Shown piece after piece: positions 12,634 through 22,678 of a DNA stretch of 64,000 nt. The stretch's first letter is position 1; each line of letters begins with the position of its first letter. The notes beneath the pieces were generated by a model. That model worked only from the letters and a program-made list of their open reading frames with translations. It did not search any database and was not told the origin of the DNA. The DNA comes from Streptosporangium sandarakinum (GTDB lineage Bacteria; Actinomycetota; Actinomycetes; Streptosporangiales; Streptosporangiaceae), in the NCBI RefSeq assembly GCF_013409935.1, contig NZ_JACCCO010000001.1, forward strand, positions 1,054,001 through 1,118,000. The letters are read 5' to 3'. A program made the position numbers and the translations under genes.

Positions 12634-13565
12634 TGTCGGATCTCCCCCCCGAGGTCGGCGCCGCCCAGCAGCAGGTACAGGACGGCCATGCGCGTGGTCA
12701 CCCCGTTGGCGACCTGCTCGACGATCGTCGAGCGCGGTGAGTCGGCCACCTCGGCCGCGATCTCCATGCCCCGGTTCATCGGGCCGGGGTGCATCACGAT
12801 GGCGTCGTCGTGCATCCTGGCGACGCGGTCGCGGTCGAGGCCGTAGCGGCGGCTGTACTCCCGCTCGGTGGGGAAGAACGCGGCGTTCATCCGCTCGCGC
12901 TGGACGCGCAGCATCATCACCACGTCCGACTTGGGCAGCATGGCGTCGAGGTCGTAGGAGACCTCGCAGGGCCAGGAGCCGACGTTCACCGGCAGCAGGG
13001 TCGGCGGGGCGACCAGGGTCACCTCGGCGCCGAGCGTGCTCAGCAGCAGCACGTTGGAGCGGGCCACCCGGCTGTGCAGCACGTCGCCGACGATGGTGAC
13101 CTTCCTGCCGTCCAGCGGGCCCAGGCGGCGGCGCATGGTGAAGGCGTCGAGCAGCGCCTGGGTGGGGTGCTCGTGGGTGCCGTCGCCGGCGTTGACGACG
13201 CTGCCGCGGACCCAGCCGGCCAGGCGGTGCGGCGCGCCGGAGGCACTGTGCCGGATGACGACGGCGTCGGCGCCCATCGCCTCCAGGGTCAGCGCGGTGT
13301 CCTTGAGCGACTCGCCCTTGGAGACGCTGGAGCCCTTGGCCGAGAAGTTGATCACGTCGGCCGACAGGCGCTTGGCCGCCGCCTCGAAGGAGATGCGGGT
13401 CCGGGTGGAGTCCTCGAAGAAGAGGTTCACCACGGTACGGCCGCGCAGCGTCGGCAGCTTCTTGATCGAGCGGTCCGAGATCTTGGCCAGCTCGTCGGCG
13501 GTGTCGAGGATGAGCAGGGCGTCGTCGCGGCTCAGGTCGGCCGCGGAGATGAGGTGGCGCTTCAC
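12630..13565 (-). CDS. pyrB: aspartate carbamoyltransferase, catalytic subunit
   Basis: It joins carbamoyl phosphate and aspartate, the committed pyrimidine step. The carbamoyl-phosphate motif [13 protein letters not shown] and the aspartate-side motif HPGPMNRG are present; 311 aa is the usual length. No pyrI regulatory subunit is nearby, as expected for PyrR-controlled actinobacterial operons. ATG (revcomp 13563-13565) overlaps the pyrR stop by 4 nt. Confidence 0.97.
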   Translation of the reverse strand: MKRHLISAADLSRDDALLILDTADELAKISDRSIKKLPTLRGRTVVNLFFEDSTRTRISFEAAAKRLSADVINFSAKGSSVSKGESLKDTALTLEAMGADAVVIRHSASGAPHRLAGWVRGSVVNAGDGTHEHPTQALLDAFTMRRRLGPLDGRKVTIVGDVLHSRVARSNVLLLSTLGAEVTLVAPPTLLPVNVGSWPCEVSYDLDAMLPKSDVVMMLRVQRERMNAAFFPTEREYSRRYGLDRDRVARMHDDAIVMHPGPMNRGMEIAAEVADSPRSTIVEQVANGVTTRMAVLYLLLGGADLGGEIRQ

Positions 13566-14128
13566 CGTGTCTCCCCCTTCAGCAGCAGGACGGCGTCGCG
13601 GCCGTCGTTCTCCTCCAGGTAGACCTTGACGATCTCGGACTTGGAGGTGGGGAGGTTCTTGCCCACGTAGTCGGCGCGGATGGGCAGCTCGCGGTGGCCG
13701 CGGTCGACCAGGGCGGCGAGCTGCACGGCCTGCGGGCGGCCCAGGTCGTTGAGCGCGTCGAGCGCGGAGCGGACCGTGCGGCCGGAGAAGAGGACGTCGT
13801 CGACGAGGACGACGACCTTGCCGTCGATGCCGTCGGCGGGCAGTTCGGTGCGGCCGAGGGCCCTGGCCGGGCGCAGCCGCAGGTCGTCGCGGTACATCGT
13901 GATGTCGAGCGATCCGACCGGCACCGGGCGGCCCTCGAAGCGCCCGATGTGGCCGGCCAGGCGGTGGGCCAGGTGGACGCCCCGGGTGGGGATGCCGAGG
14001 AGGACGATGTCCTCGGCGCCCTTGGTGCGTTCGAGGATCTCGTGGGAGATGCGGATCAGGGCGCGGTTGATGTCGGGTCCCTCGAGGACCGCGCGCGCGT
14101 CCTGGGCATGCGAAACGGCGTCAGCCAA
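13562..14128 (-). CDS. pyrR: PyrR: pyrimidine operon RNA-binding regulator / uracil phosphoribosyltransferase
   Basis: The 188-aa product has the PRPP-binding motif [20 protein letters not shown] of the PyrR/Upp fold. PyrR binds UMP and a stem-loop in pyr mRNA to repress expression; many PyrR proteins also have weak uracil phosphoribosyltransferase activity. The start is a TTG (revcomp of 14126-14128), with AAAGGTGG about 7 nt upstream. It is the first gene of the operon, and a PyrR-type RNA loop lies just upstream (14144-14161), so it probably controls its own translation and that of the genes behind it. Confidence 0.95.
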   Translation of the reverse strand: MADAVSHAQDARAVLEGPDINRALIRISHEILERTKGAEDIVLLGIPTRGVHLAHRLAGHIGRFEGRPVPVGSLDITMYRDDLRLRPARALGRTELPADGIDGKVVVLVDDVLFSGRTVRSALDALNDLGRPQAVQLAALVDRGHRELPIRADYVGKNLPTSKSEIVKVYLEENDGRDAVLLLKGETR

Positions 14129-14143
14129 AAGAACACCACCTTT

Positions 14144-14161
14144 CCCGCCTCACGGGACGGG
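14144..14161 (-). promoter_or_regulatory. PyrR-type RNA-binding loop ahead of pyrR
   Basis: On the mRNA strand this reads CCCGUCCCGUGAGGCGGG. It contains UCCCGUGAGG, matching the known PyrR loop consensus UCCNGNGAGG, inside a CCCG/CGGG stem. It ends 15 nt before the TTG start, right next to the ribosome binding site, so PyrR binding would be expected to block translation initiation rather than drive a distal terminator. The consensus is established knowledge; regulation here is inference. Confidence 0.7.
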
Positions 14162-14188
14162 TCTTAAAGGGAGTTGACGGCTTCACGG

Positions 14189-14219
14189 TAGCAGGCGCGC
14201 CGCGATGCCTCCCAACCAG
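14189..14219 (-). promoter_or_regulatory. possible pyr operon promoter
   Basis: On the minus strand TTGGGA and TACCGT are separated by 19 nt, upstream of the PyrR loop. The match is modest and the spacing long, so this is a weak assignment. Confidence 0.3.
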
Positions 14220-14242
14220 CCCCTCCGCACCCCCAACAGTGC

Positions 14243-14254
14243 TATACCGGTATA
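14243..14254. promoter_or_regulatory. TATACCGGTATA palindrome in AT-rich divergent gap
   Basis: A perfect 12-bp palindrome in an unusually AT-rich patch (about 14225-14310) between the divergent pyr operon and the arginine deiminase locus. Position suggests an operator for a regulator of the arc genes, but it does not match ArgR, CRP/FNR or DosR consensus sites that I know. Confidence 0.35.
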
Positions 14255-14485
14255 TAGATCATTTAAAGCCACATTAATCACCATAAGTATCATCAGGCGA
14301 TAAATCCCCCAGCGGTTCCCGCGTTCCCGGGCACGGCCGGGAACCGGCCCGCGGCGTACCCCTCCTACACCGAATCCTCTTTATAGGCATAAATGGCGTT
14401 TCGCCCGTTACATCCCCGGGGACCCCTTCCTTGCCGCCGGCGAACTCCGAGGACAGAGGCGACATGTGCGCGGGGGGCGCGAGAG

Positions 14486-15910
14486 ATGGAGCGATCGTCC
14501 GAGGGCCGTCCGCCGGGCGCGGCGGCCGGGCCCGCACCCGGCGACGGTGAGGCGGGGGCCTCCGGCGCCGGGCGCGGCACGCTCGGCCTCCCCGCGGCCG
14601 TCTCCCTGGTCGTCGGCAACATCGTGGGCACCGGCGTGTTCCTGCTGCCGGCCGCGCTCGCCGCCTACGGCACCGTCAGCATCCTGGCGATGGCCCTGGT
14701 GTCGGTCGGCGCCATCGCCCTGGCCATGGTGTTCGGCAGGCTCGGCGCGCGGGTGCCCGCGGACGGCGGGCCGTACGCCTATGCCAAGGACGCCTTCGGC
14801 GAGTTCCCCGGCTTCTGGAACGCCTGGTCGTTCTGGCTCACCGCCTGGATCGGCAACGCCGCGATCGCCGTCGTCTGGGTCAACTACGCCGACTACTTCC
14901 TGGGCTGGGACTCCCCCACCGCGCAGACCCTGCTCGCGCTCGCCGCCCTGTGGATCCCCGCGATGGTCAACCTGAGCGGTGTGCGCAACATCGGCACCTT
15001 CGCCGTGGTCACCACGGTCCTGAAGTTCATCCCGCTGGTCTTCGTCGCCGTCGCCGGGCTGTTCTTCGTCCGCGCCGCCAACTTCGGCTCCTTCAACGCC
15101 ACCGGCGGCGGCTGGCTCGCCGCCCTGTCCACCGCGGGCGCGCTCGCCCTGTTCATCTACTCCGGCGTCGAGAGCGTCACCATCGTGGCCGAGCGGATCA
15201 GGAACCCGGCCCGCAACGTCGGCCGGGCCAGCGTCTACGGCGTGCTGATCTGCACCGCGATGTACCTGCTCAGCACCATCGCCATCTTCGGGATCATCCC
15301 GCAGCGGGCGCTCACCCACTCCAGGGCGCCGTTCGCCGACGCGATCAACACCATGTTCGGTGGCGGCGTCGGGGGCGGCGTCATGGCGGCCTGCGCCGTC
15401 GTCTCCGGGATCGGCGCGATCAACGGCTGGACCATGCTGGTGGCCGAGATGCCCATGGCCGCGGCCAGGGACGGGTTGTTCCCCCGCGCCTTCGCCCGGG
15501 AGTCGCGGCGCGGCTCCCCGTGGTTCGGCGTCGTCGTGGGCACCGCCCTGACCTCCCTGGTCGTGGTCTACAACTACTTCGGCACCACCAGGGGCTTCGA
15601 GAAGATCCTGCTGATCGGCACCTTCACCACCGTCGTCCCCTACTTCTTCTCCGCCGCGGCCCAGCTCTTCTGGCTGGTCACCGGGGCGCGCCGGGTCAGC
15701 GGGGCCCGCCTGGGCCGCGACCTGGCCGTCGCCGTCACGGCGCTGCTGTTCGGCTTCTGGATGCTGTACGGCGCCGGCCAGGAGGCCGCCTTCATCGGCT
15801 TCCTGATGATGCTCGTGGGTATCCCCGTCTACATCTGGACGAAGGCGAAACGCGGGGAGTACGGCGCCCGTGAGACGGCGCCCGCCCCGCCGTCCGGGCG
15901 GCCCGGATGA
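14486..15910 (+). CDS. APC-family amino-acid antiporter, AdiC/ArcD-like
   Basis: Membrane transporter of about 474 aa with roughly twelve hydrophobic segments. The first helix reads VVGNIVGTGVFLLPAALA, very like the GNIxGxGVFLLPxxLA signature of the arginine:agmatine antiporter AdiC, and WLTAWIGNAAIAV follows as in that family. Its place directly ahead of arcA-arcB-arcC suggests arginine:ornithine exchange. I choose the ATG at 14486, preceded by a G-rich stretch; a start at 14393 would add 31 unconserved basic residues. The low-GC gap upstream probably holds its promoter. Confidence 0.85.
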   Translation: MERSSEGRPPGAAAGPAPGDGEAGASGAGRGTLGLPAAVSLVVGNIVGTGVFLLPAALAAYGTVSILAMALVSVGAIALAMVFGRLGARVPADGGPYAYAKDAFGEFPGFWNAWSFWLTAWIGNAAIAVVWVNYADYFLGWDSPTAQTLLALAALWIPAMVNLSGVRNIGTFAVVTTVLKFIPLVFVAVAGLFFVRAANFGSFNATGGGWLAALSTAGALALFIYSGVESVTIVAERIRNPARNVGRASVYGVLICTAMYLLSTIAIFGIIPQRALTHSRAPFADAINTMFGGGVGGGVMAACAVVSGIGAINGWTMLVAEMPMAAARDGLFPRAFARESRRGSPWFGVVVGTALTSLVVVYNYFGTTRGFEKILLIGTFTTVVPYFFSAAAQLFWLVTGARRVSGARLGRDLAVAVTALLFGFWMLYGAGQEAAFIGFLMMLVGIPVYIWTKAKRGEYGARETAPAPPSGRPG

Positions 15911-16004
15911 CGACCGCCGGGGAAAACCCGGAAAACCGGGAAGACCACGGAGAACCGGGCCGAAACGCACCCGGGAGCATCGAGGAACACGGAGGATGAA
16001 AGAG

Positions 16005-17249
16005 ATGACCTTCCACGTCGACTCCGAGGTGGGCAGGCTCCGCCGGGTCCTGCTGGACCGGCCCGAACTGGCCCTGCGCCGTCTCACCCCCTCCAACAAG
16101 GAGGACTTCCTCTTCGACGAGGTGCTGTGGGTGGAGCGCGCGATGGAGGAGCACCGGGAGTTCGAGCACATCCTGCGCGAGCGGGGCGTCACCGTGCACC
16201 TGCTGGCCGACCTGCTGCGCGAGACCATCGAGATCCCCGAGGCGCGCAAGTACATCCTCGACAACATCATCGACGAGCGCTACTTCGGGCCGATGGCCGT
16301 CGACGCGCTGCGCAACGCGCTCGACTCGATGGAGGCGGCCGACCTGCAGCGCTACCTCGTCGGCGGCATCACCAAGCGCGAGCTGGTGGAGCGGGGCACC
16401 GATCCCAAGAGCCTGGCGTTCCACACGCGCGACGCCGACGGGTTCGTCCTGCCGCCGCTGCCCAACCACCTGTTCACCCGCGACACCTCCTGCTGGATCT
16501 ACGGCGGCGTGTCGATCAACGCCATGCGCAGGAAGGCCCGCCAGCGCGAGACCGTCAACTACCAGGCGGTCTACCGCTACCACCCGATGTTCGCCCCCGG
16601 CTACGACCGGCCGGGCGAGGACGGCTACGACGTCTGGATGCCCGGCATGTCCGCGGCGCCCGCCACCATCGAGGGCGGCGACGTCCTGGTCATCGGCCGG
16701 GGGGCGGTCCTGGTCGGGATGAGCGAGCGCACCAGGCCGGAGGCGGTGGAGATGCTCGCGCGCAGCCTGTTCGCGCGGGGCGGGGCCGAGCGGATCGTCG
16801 CGCTGCACCTGCCGAAGGCCAGGGCGTTCATGCACCTGGACACCGTCATGACGAACGTGGACGTCGGGGTGTTCACCAAGTTCGCCGGTCTCGGCATGCT
16901 GCCCTCCTACACGGTCGAGCCCGGCGACACCGAGAAGGAGCTCAAGATCACCGACCACGCCCCCGAGGACATGCACCGGGCCATCGCCCGCGCCATCGGG
17001 CTGGACGACATCGAGATCCTCACCCCCACGCAGGACGTCTACGCGGCCGAGCGGGAGCAGTGGGACGACGGCTGCAACATGCTGGCCGTCGAGCCGGGCG
17101 TGGTCATCGGCTACGAGCGCAACACCACCACCAACGAGCACCTGAGGGCCAACGGCATCGAGGTGATCACGACCCCGGGCGGCGAACTCGGCCGGGGCCG
17201 GGGAGGTCCGCGCTGCATGAGCTGCCCCCTCGAACGCGACGGCATCTGA
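16005..17249 (+). CDS. arcA: arginine deiminase
   Basis: It hydrolyses arginine to citrulline and ammonia. Numbered from the chosen start, catalytic residues expected from the Pseudomonas enzyme are visible: Asp160 in FTRDTSCW, Glu223 in IEGGDV, His277 and Asp279 in FMHLDTVMT, and the nucleophile Cys404 in [13 protein letters not shown]. Length 414 aa matches the family. The ATG at 16005 has GGAGG 9 nt upstream; the ATG at 15996 directly abuts that sequence and is less likely. First enzyme of the arc pathway locus. Confidence 0.96.
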   Translation: MTFHVDSEVGRLRRVLLDRPELALRRLTPSNKEDFLFDEVLWVERAMEEHREFEHILRERGVTVHLLADLLRETIEIPEARKYILDNIIDERYFGPMAVDALRNALDSMEAADLQRYLVGGITKRELVERGTDPKSLAFHTRDADGFVLPPLPNHLFTRDTSCWIYGGVSINAMRRKARQRETVNYQAVYRYHPMFAPGYDRPGEDGYDVWMPGMSAAPATIEGGDVLVIGRGAVLVGMSERTRPEAVEMLARSLFARGGAERIVALHLPKARAFMHLDTVMTNVDVGVFTKFAGLGMLPSYTVEPGDTEKELKITDHAPEDMHRAIARAIGLDDIEILTPTQDVYAAEREQWDDGCNMLAVEPGVVIGYERNTTTNEHLRANGIEVITTPGGELGRGRGGPRCMSCPLERDGI

Positions 17250-17313
17250 GGTTCCCGGCGGCCGCCCCGACGCCGCGGCGGGGACGGCGGAGGGACAGGA
17301 GAGACGGGACGAC

Positions 17314-18318
17314 ATGGCACTCAACCTGCGCAACCGCAGCTTCCTCAAGGAGCTCGACTTCACCCCTGAGGAGCTGGCCTTCCTGGTCCGGCTGTCGGCC
17401 GATCTCAAGGCCGCCAAGTACGCCGGCACCGAGACGCCCCGCCTGCGGGGCAGGAACATCGCGCTGATCTTCGAGAAGACCTCCACCCGGACCCGGTGCG
17501 CGTTCGAGGTCGCCGCGCACGACCAGGGCGCCCACGCCACCTACCTCGACCCCGCCGGCACGCAGATGGGCCACAAGGAGTCGGTCAGGGACACCGCCCG
17601 GGTGCTGGGCAGGATGTTCGACGGCATCGAGTACCGCGGCAGCAGGCAGGCCGACGTCGAGGAGCTCGCCGCCTTCTCCGGCGTGCCGGTCTGGAACGGC
17701 CTCACCGACGAGTGGCACCCCACGCAGATGATCGCCGACATGCTCACCATGCGCGAGCACGGCGACCGGCCGCTGCGCGGGCTCTCCTTCGCCTACCTCG
17801 GCGACGCCCGCAACAACATGGGCCACTCGCTGCTGGTCACCGGCGCGATGTTCGGCATGGACACGCGGATCGTGGCGCCCCGGGCGCTGTGGCCGGACGC
17901 CGAGACGGTCGTCCGGCCCGCCGAGGAGATCGCCGGGCGGACCGGCGCCCGGCTCACCGTCACCGAGGACGTGGCGGAGGGCGTGCGGGGCGTGGACTTC
18001 CTCTACACCGACGTGTGGGTGTCCATGGGCGAGCCCGAGGAGGTCTGGGACGAGCGCATCGCGCTGCTCATGCCGTACCAGGTGAACGCGGAGACGGTGC
18101 GGGCCACGGGGAACCCCCGGGTGCGGTTCATGCACTGCCTGCCGGCCTTCCACGACCGCGAGACCCGCGTCGGCGCGGAGCTGTACGCCAGGACCGGCCA
18201 CGAGGCCCTGGAGGTCACCGACGAGGTCTTCGAGTCGCCCCGGTCGATCGTCTTCGACCAGGCGGAGAACCGTCTGCACACCATCAAGGCCATCATGGTG
18301 GCCACCCTGGGAGGCTGA
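17314..18318 (+). CDS. arcB: ornithine carbamoyltransferase (catabolic)
   Basis: In the deiminase pathway it phosphorolyses citrulline to ornithine and carbamoyl phosphate. STRTR (residues 57-61) binds carbamoyl phosphate, DEWHPTQ is conserved, and HCLPAFHD carries the ornithine-side cysteine. 334 aa is typical of catabolic OTCs. AGGAGA lies upstream of the ATG. The catabolic role is inferred from its place between arcA and arcC. Confidence 0.95.
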   Translation: MALNLRNRSFLKELDFTPEELAFLVRLSADLKAAKYAGTETPRLRGRNIALIFEKTSTRTRCAFEVAAHDQGAHATYLDPAGTQMGHKESVRDTARVLGRMFDGIEYRGSRQADVEELAAFSGVPVWNGLTDEWHPTQMIADMLTMREHGDRPLRGLSFAYLGDARNNMGHSLLVTGAMFGMDTRIVAPRALWPDAETVVRPAEEIAGRTGARLTVTEDVAEGVRGVDFLYTDVWVSMGEPEEVWDERIALLMPYQVNAETVRATGNPRVRFMHCLPAFHDRETRVGAELYARTGHEALEVTDEVFESPRSIVFDQAENRLHTIKAIMVATLGG

Positions 18319-18321
18319 GCC

Positions 18322-19257
18322 GTGCGCGTCCTGGTAGCCCTCGGAGGGAACGCCCTGCTGCGGCGGGGACAGCGGCCCGACGCCGACGTCCAGCGAGAGA
18401 ACGTCCGCCTCGCCGCGGCGTCGCTGGCGAGGCTGGCCGTCGAGCACGAGCTCATCGTCACCCACGGCAACGGCCCCCAGGTGGGCGTGCTGGCCCTGGA
18501 GAGCGCCCACGACCCCAACCTGAGCCGGCCGTACCCGCTGGACACGATCGGCGCCGAGACGCAGGGCATGATCGGCTACTGGCTGCTGCAGGCGCTGCAG
18601 AACGCCCTGCCGGGGCGCCAGGTCGCCTCGCTGATCAACCAGACGCTCGTCTCGGCGGTGGACCCCGCCTTCGACGACCCCACCAAGTTCGTCGGCCAGG
18701 TCTACGAGAAGGAGGAGGCGGAGAAGCTGGCCGCCGAGTACGGCTGGATCGTCAAGCGGGACGGCGTCCACTGGCGCAGGGTGGTGCCCTCCCCGGCCCC
18801 GCAGCGGGTGGTGGAGACCCGGCTGATCCGCCGCCTGGTCCGCGACGGCGTCCTGACGATCTGCGCCGGCGGCGGCGGCGTCCCGGTCATCCGCAACGAG
18901 GTCGGCCAGCTCCAGGGGATCGAGGCGGTGGTGGACAAGGACCTGACGGCCTCGGTGCTCGCCGAGGCGCTGGAGGCGGACGTGTTCATGTCGCTGACCG
19001 ATGTGCCGCGGGTCGCCAGGCACTTCGGCACCCCGCGGCAGGAGGAGATCGGTCACACCACGCCCCACGAGCTTCGCGCCGAGCACTTCCCGGCCGGCTC
19101 GATGGGGCCCAAGGTCGAGGCGGTCGCCCGGTTCGTCGAGACGACCGGCGACATGGCGGCGATCGGCAGGCTGGAGGACGCGGCGCTGATCCTGGAGGGG
19201 AAGGCCGGCACGATCGTCACGCCCAACGCCACCTGGCCGCTGGCCAGCACGCTGTGA
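18322..19257 (+). CDS. arcC: carbamate kinase
   Basis: It transfers phosphate from carbamoyl phosphate to ADP, yielding ATP, ammonia and CO2, the energy-gaining step of the pathway. The N-terminus VLVALGGNALLRRGQ and THGNGPQVGVLALE are family signatures, and CAGGGGVPVIRN is the nucleotide-site loop. GTG at 18322 has GGGAGG 7 nt upstream and begins 3 nt after the arcB stop, so the two are tightly coupled. Confidence 0.96.
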   Translation: MRVLVALGGNALLRRGQRPDADVQRENVRLAAASLARLAVEHELIVTHGNGPQVGVLALESAHDPNLSRPYPLDTIGAETQGMIGYWLLQALQNALPGRQVASLINQTLVSAVDPAFDDPTKFVGQVYEKEEAEKLAAEYGWIVKRDGVHWRRVVPSPAPQRVVETRLIRRLVRDGVLTICAGGGGVPVIRNEVGQLQGIEAVVDKDLTASVLAEALEADVFMSLTDVPRVARHFGTPRQEEIGHTTPHELRAEHFPAGSMGPKVEAVARFVETTGDMAAIGRLEDAALILEGKAGTIVTPNATWPLASTL

Positions 19258-19411
19258 CCGCGCGGGACCGGCCGCGGCGGCGCCCGGGGCCGGGCCGTAC
19301 GGCCCGGCGGCGTTCGGGGCGCCCGGCCGGGGTAGTGCCCTCCGCGAGGGACGAGAGGGACAAGACGGGCGCGGGCCGCGCGCCGTGCGGGACGAGGGGA
19401 AGGGGGACCGG

Positions 19412-20836
19412 ATGGTCTCCATGGCGCGCCGGCTGCTGCGCACCAAGCCGGCCGACGAGATCGTCGCCGAGGGCGGCCACGGCGAGGGCGGCGAGCTGCG
19501 CCGGACCATGACCATGTGGCAGCTGACCCTCTTCAGCGTCGGCGCCACCCTCGGCACCGGCATCTTCGTCATCCTCGGCCAGGCCGTGCCGAAGGCGGGC
19601 CCGGCGGTGGTGATCTCCTTCGTGCTGGCCGCCGTCACCGCGCTGTTCTCCGCGCTGTCCTACGCCGAGCTGGCCGGCACGATCCCGGTCTCCGGTTCGT
19701 CCTACTCCTACGCCTACGCGACGATGGGCGAGCTGGTGGCGTGGGTGTGCGGCTGGTGCCTGATGCTGGAGTACGCGGTCTCGGTGGCGGCCGTGGCGGT
19801 CGGCTGGGGCGAGTACCTCAACCGCTTCCTCTCGGACCTGGCCGGCACCCGCCTGCCCGACGCCATCACCCACTCCCCCGGCGACCAGGGCGGCGTGCTC
19901 AACCTCACCGCGATACTGATCGTGCTGCTGGCCACCTGGCTGCTGCTGCGCGGCGCCTCCGAGAGCGCCACCGCCAACGCCTTCTTCGTGCTCATCAAGA
20001 TCGCGGTGCTGGCGTTCTTCTGCGTGGTGGCCTTCAGCGCGTTCAACACGGGCGACCTCACGCCGTTCGCCCCGCTGGGCGTGGCCGGCGTCACCGCCGC
20101 CGCCTCGCAGGTGTTCTTCTCCTACATCGGCTTCGACGCCGCCTCCACGGCCGGCGAGGAGGCGCGCGACCCCAGGCGCGACCTGCCGCGGGCGATCATC
20201 CTGTCCCTCGTCATCGTCACGACCGTCTACGTCGCCGTGGCGCTGTCGGCCGTCGGCGCCATGCACTGGCGGCTGTTCGATCCGAACTCCACCGAGGCCA
20301 GCCTCGCCCTGGTCGCCGACCGGGCCACCGGGGCGACCTGGCCGGGGATCATCATCTCCTTCGGCGCGGTCGTCGCCATCGCCAGCGTCGTGCTCACCGT
20401 CCTGTACGGCCAGACCCGCATCCTGTTCGCGATGTCGCGCGACGGCCTGATCCCGAAGGTCTTCCAGAGGGTGGACCCGCGCCGCCAGGTCCCGATCGCC
20501 AACACCCTCATCGTGGCCCTGTTCGTCTCGGTGCTGGCCGGGTTCGTCCCGCTCGGCCAGCTCGCCGAGGCGACCAGCATCGGCACCCTGTTCGCCTTCG
20601 CGATCGTCAACGCGGGCGTTCTCGTGCTGCGCCGGACCCGCCCGGAGCTGCCGCGCAGTTTCCGCACGCCGTTCTTCCCGGTCACCCCGATCCTCGGCGT
20701 GATCTTCTGCTTCGTCGTGATGGCCGGGCTCGCGCCCGTCACCTGGCTCGCGTTCGCGGCCTGGATGGCCGTCGGCCTGCTCGCCTACCTCCTGTACGGC
20801 TACCGCCACTCCCGTCTCAACCGGAGCGTCCGATGA
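19412..20836 (+). CDS. APC-family amino-acid permease, cationic amino acid transporter type
   Basis: 474-aa membrane protein with about twelve helices. The N-terminal GATLGTGIFVILGQAVPKAGP and FFSYIGFDAASTAGEEARDP are typical of the CAT/YfnA group of cationic amino-acid permeases. It probably imports arginine, complementing the AdiC-like antiporter. An AGGGGGA stretch 4 nt before the ATG supports the start. Its stop overlaps the start of the following universal stress protein gene (ATGA). Confidence 0.85.
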   Translation: MVSMARRLLRTKPADEIVAEGGHGEGGELRRTMTMWQLTLFSVGATLGTGIFVILGQAVPKAGPAVVISFVLAAVTALFSALSYAELAGTIPVSGSSYSYAYATMGELVAWVCGWCLMLEYAVSVAAVAVGWGEYLNRFLSDLAGTRLPDAITHSPGDQGGVLNLTAILIVLLATWLLLRGASESATANAFFVLIKIAVLAFFCVVAFSAFNTGDLTPFAPLGVAGVTAAASQVFFSYIGFDAASTAGEEARDPRRDLPRAIILSLVIVTTVYVAVALSAVGAMHWRLFDPNSTEASLALVADRATGATWPGIIISFGAVVAIASVVLTVLYGQTRILFAMSRDGLIPKVFQRVDPRRQVPIANTLIVALFVSVLAGFVPLGQLAEATSIGTLFAFAIVNAGVLVLRRTRPELPRSFRTPFFPVTPILGVIFCFVVMAGLAPVTWLAFAAWMAVGLLAYLLYGYRHSRLNRSVR

Positions 20837-21801
20837 AGATCGAGCACATCCTCGCCGGGTTCATCCCCGAGACACGGGGCAGGGACGGGCTGGCGCTGGC
20901 CGTGCTGCTGGCCAGGCAGGCCGGGGCACGGCTGACCGTCGCCCACGTCCACCCGCCCGCCTGGCCCACGCCGGGCCCCGGGAAGGTCGACGCCGAGTGG
21001 CGGGCCTACATCACCGCGCAGGCCGCCCAGGCGCTGCAACAGGCGCGGCTGGCCCTGGCCGACGTGCGGGACGTGCCGATCGACTACGTCCTGGAGGCGG
21101 ACCGCGGCAGCGGGCGCGGGCTGGTCCGGCTCGCCGGGCGGCTCGGCGCCGACACGGTGGTCATCGGCTCCGCGCCCCGGGGCGCCCGGAGCCGCATCGC
21201 GCTGGGCAGCACCGCCGACCAGCTCCTGCACGCCTCCCCGGTGCCCGTCGCCCTGGCCCCGCGCGGGTACGCCGAGGACCACCCGCCCGCGATCCGGCGG
21301 CTGGCCGTGGCCTACCGTCGCGGCCCCGCCTCCGACGACGCCGTACGGCCGGCCACGGAGATCGCCGCGGCACTGGGGACTCCGCTGCACCTGATCACCC
21401 TGGTCGTGAGCCGGGGGATGCGGGTGAAGGCGGCCGAGCAGACGCTCGACCGGCTGCGTGAGCGGGCCGCCGCCGACCTCCGGGAGGCCGCCCGCGGGTG
21501 CGGCGTCGAGGTCACGACGCAGGTGCTGGAGGGCGGGGACGTCGCGGCCGCGCTCGGCGGCGCCGAGTGTGAGGGCGCGCTGCTGGTCTGCGCCTCCAGC
21601 ACGACCGGCCCGCTGCGCCGGGTCTTCCTCGGCGACACGTCGATGAAGATCATACGCGCGTCGGGGTGCCCGGTGATGATGCTGCCCCGAACCCCGCCGC
21701 CGAGGCCCGCCGAACCGGCCGGAAGCACCCGGGGCGCCGTGCCGTCCGACACGGCGACCCATGGGGCCGTATCGCCCATGCGGGACAACTGCGGCCTTTG
21801 A
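20833..21801 (+). CDS. tandem universal stress protein
   Basis: Two UspA-type domains in 322 aa. Each ends in an ATP-binding-like loop: VIGSAPRGARSRIALGSTAD in the first half and CASSTTGPLRRVFLGDTS in the second. The start overlaps the permease stop by 4 nt, so it belongs to the arc operon; Usp genes next to arc or permease genes often respond to energy or oxygen stress. The C-terminal 40 residues are disordered-looking. Substrate and partner are unknown. Confidence 0.8.
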   Translation: MKIEHILAGFIPETRGRDGLALAVLLARQAGARLTVAHVHPPAWPTPGPGKVDAEWRAYITAQAAQALQQARLALADVRDVPIDYVLEADRGSGRGLVRLAGRLGADTVVIGSAPRGARSRIALGSTADQLLHASPVPVALAPRGYAEDHPPAIRRLAVAYRRGPASDDAVRPATEIAAALGTPLHLITLVVSRGMRVKAAEQTLDRLRERAAADLREAARGCGVEVTTQVLEGGDVAAALGGAECEGALLVCASSTTGPLRRVFLGDTSMKIIRASGCPVMMLPRTPPPRPAEPAGSTRGAVPSDTATHGAVSPMRDNCGL

Positions 21802-21953
21802 GGCGGAACCCACCGGACCGGATTCCGCATCTTTTTTCCAATCAGCTTGACCTTGAGCGCCCACAGCTTTACCGTCACTGTCCGTAACCGCACCTCGCGG
21901 CCTTATCGGGTAAACCCTGACGCTCCAGTCACCGAAGGTCCCTGCCCCGCGCA

Positions 21954-21970
21954 CCAACCCAGCGGGTTGG
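21954..21970. promoter_or_regulatory. inverted repeat upstream of bldD
   Basis: CCAACCC-AGC-GGGTTGG is a perfect 7-bp-arm palindrome 65 nt before the bldD start. It could be an operator or a terminator for the usp gene; no T-run follows. AGTCACC and AAGTGA fragments nearby (about 21926 and 21998) resemble halves of the published BldD box, and BldD autoregulation is known in Streptomyces. Confidence 0.35.
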
Positions 21971-22035
21971 GGCATAAGTTGCGAGGGAGCACAATCAAGT
22001 GAAAGCAGTGCATAACAGAGCCGGGGGGCCACACT

Positions 22036-22530
22036 ATGCCGTCTGAGTACGCCAAGTCGCTGGGTGCACGACTCCGTGCCATCCGCACCCAGCAGGGCCT
22101 GTCCCTGCACGGAGTCGAAGAGAAGTCCCGTGGGCGCTGGAAGGCGGTCGTGGTCGGCTCCTACGAGCGCGGTGACCGCGCCGTGACGGTCCAGAAGCTT
22201 GCCGAGCTGGCTGATTTCTACGGTGTGCCGGTTTCGGAGCTGCTGCCCGGCGGCGCCGCCCCGAGCCCGCTCGGCCCGACGCCGAAGCTTGTCATCGACC
22301 TTGAGCGCCTTGCCCAGCTCCCCAAGGAGAAGGCCGGCGCGCTGGCCCGTTACGCCGCCACGATCCAGAGCCAGCGTGGTGACTACAACGGCAAGGTGCT
22401 GTCCATCCGCCAGGAGGACCTCCGCTCCCTGGCGGTGATCTACGACAAGTCCCCGGCCGAGCTCACCGAGGAGCTCATCAACTGGGGCGTGCTCGACCCC
22501 GAGGCGCGCCGCGCCGTCGAGTCGTTCTGA
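22036..22530 (+). CDS. bldD: developmental regulator BldD
   Basis: Small transcription factor (164 aa) with an N-terminal XRE-type helix-turn-helix (YAKSLGARLRAIRTQQGLSL, then YERGDRAVTVQKLAELADFY) and a C-terminal domain that in Streptomyces binds tetrameric cyclic di-GMP. It represses sporulation genes during vegetative growth. GGGGGG lies 7 nt before the ATG. The C-terminal half (RQEDLRSLAVIYDKSPAELT, ending ARRAVESF) is typical of the family, so orthology is secure. Confidence 0.95.
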   Translation: MPSEYAKSLGARLRAIRTQQGLSLHGVEEKSRGRWKAVVVGSYERGDRAVTVQKLAELADFYGVPVSELLPGGAAPSPLGPTPKLVIDLERLAQLPKEKAGALARYAATIQSQRGDYNGKVLSIRQEDLRSLAVIYDKSPAELTEELINWGVLDPEARRAVESF

Positions 22531-22678
22531 CCCCTTCCGTGGGCGCGCCGCCGGTGGCGCGCCCACGGCAGCGGAGCGCGACACGCCGCCTCTCTGGGAG
22601 ATCACTCGCATCCCGCCACGGAAGACCTCCGCTGTGGTAGGAAAAGGCAAATACGGCGTTTAGCGAGATGTGGTGAAC

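Noticed and set aside
14464-14550. Short ORF at ATG 14464 as an arginine-sensing leader
   Set aside because: Out of frame with the antiporter and contains no run of arginine codons near its start that would suggest attenuation.
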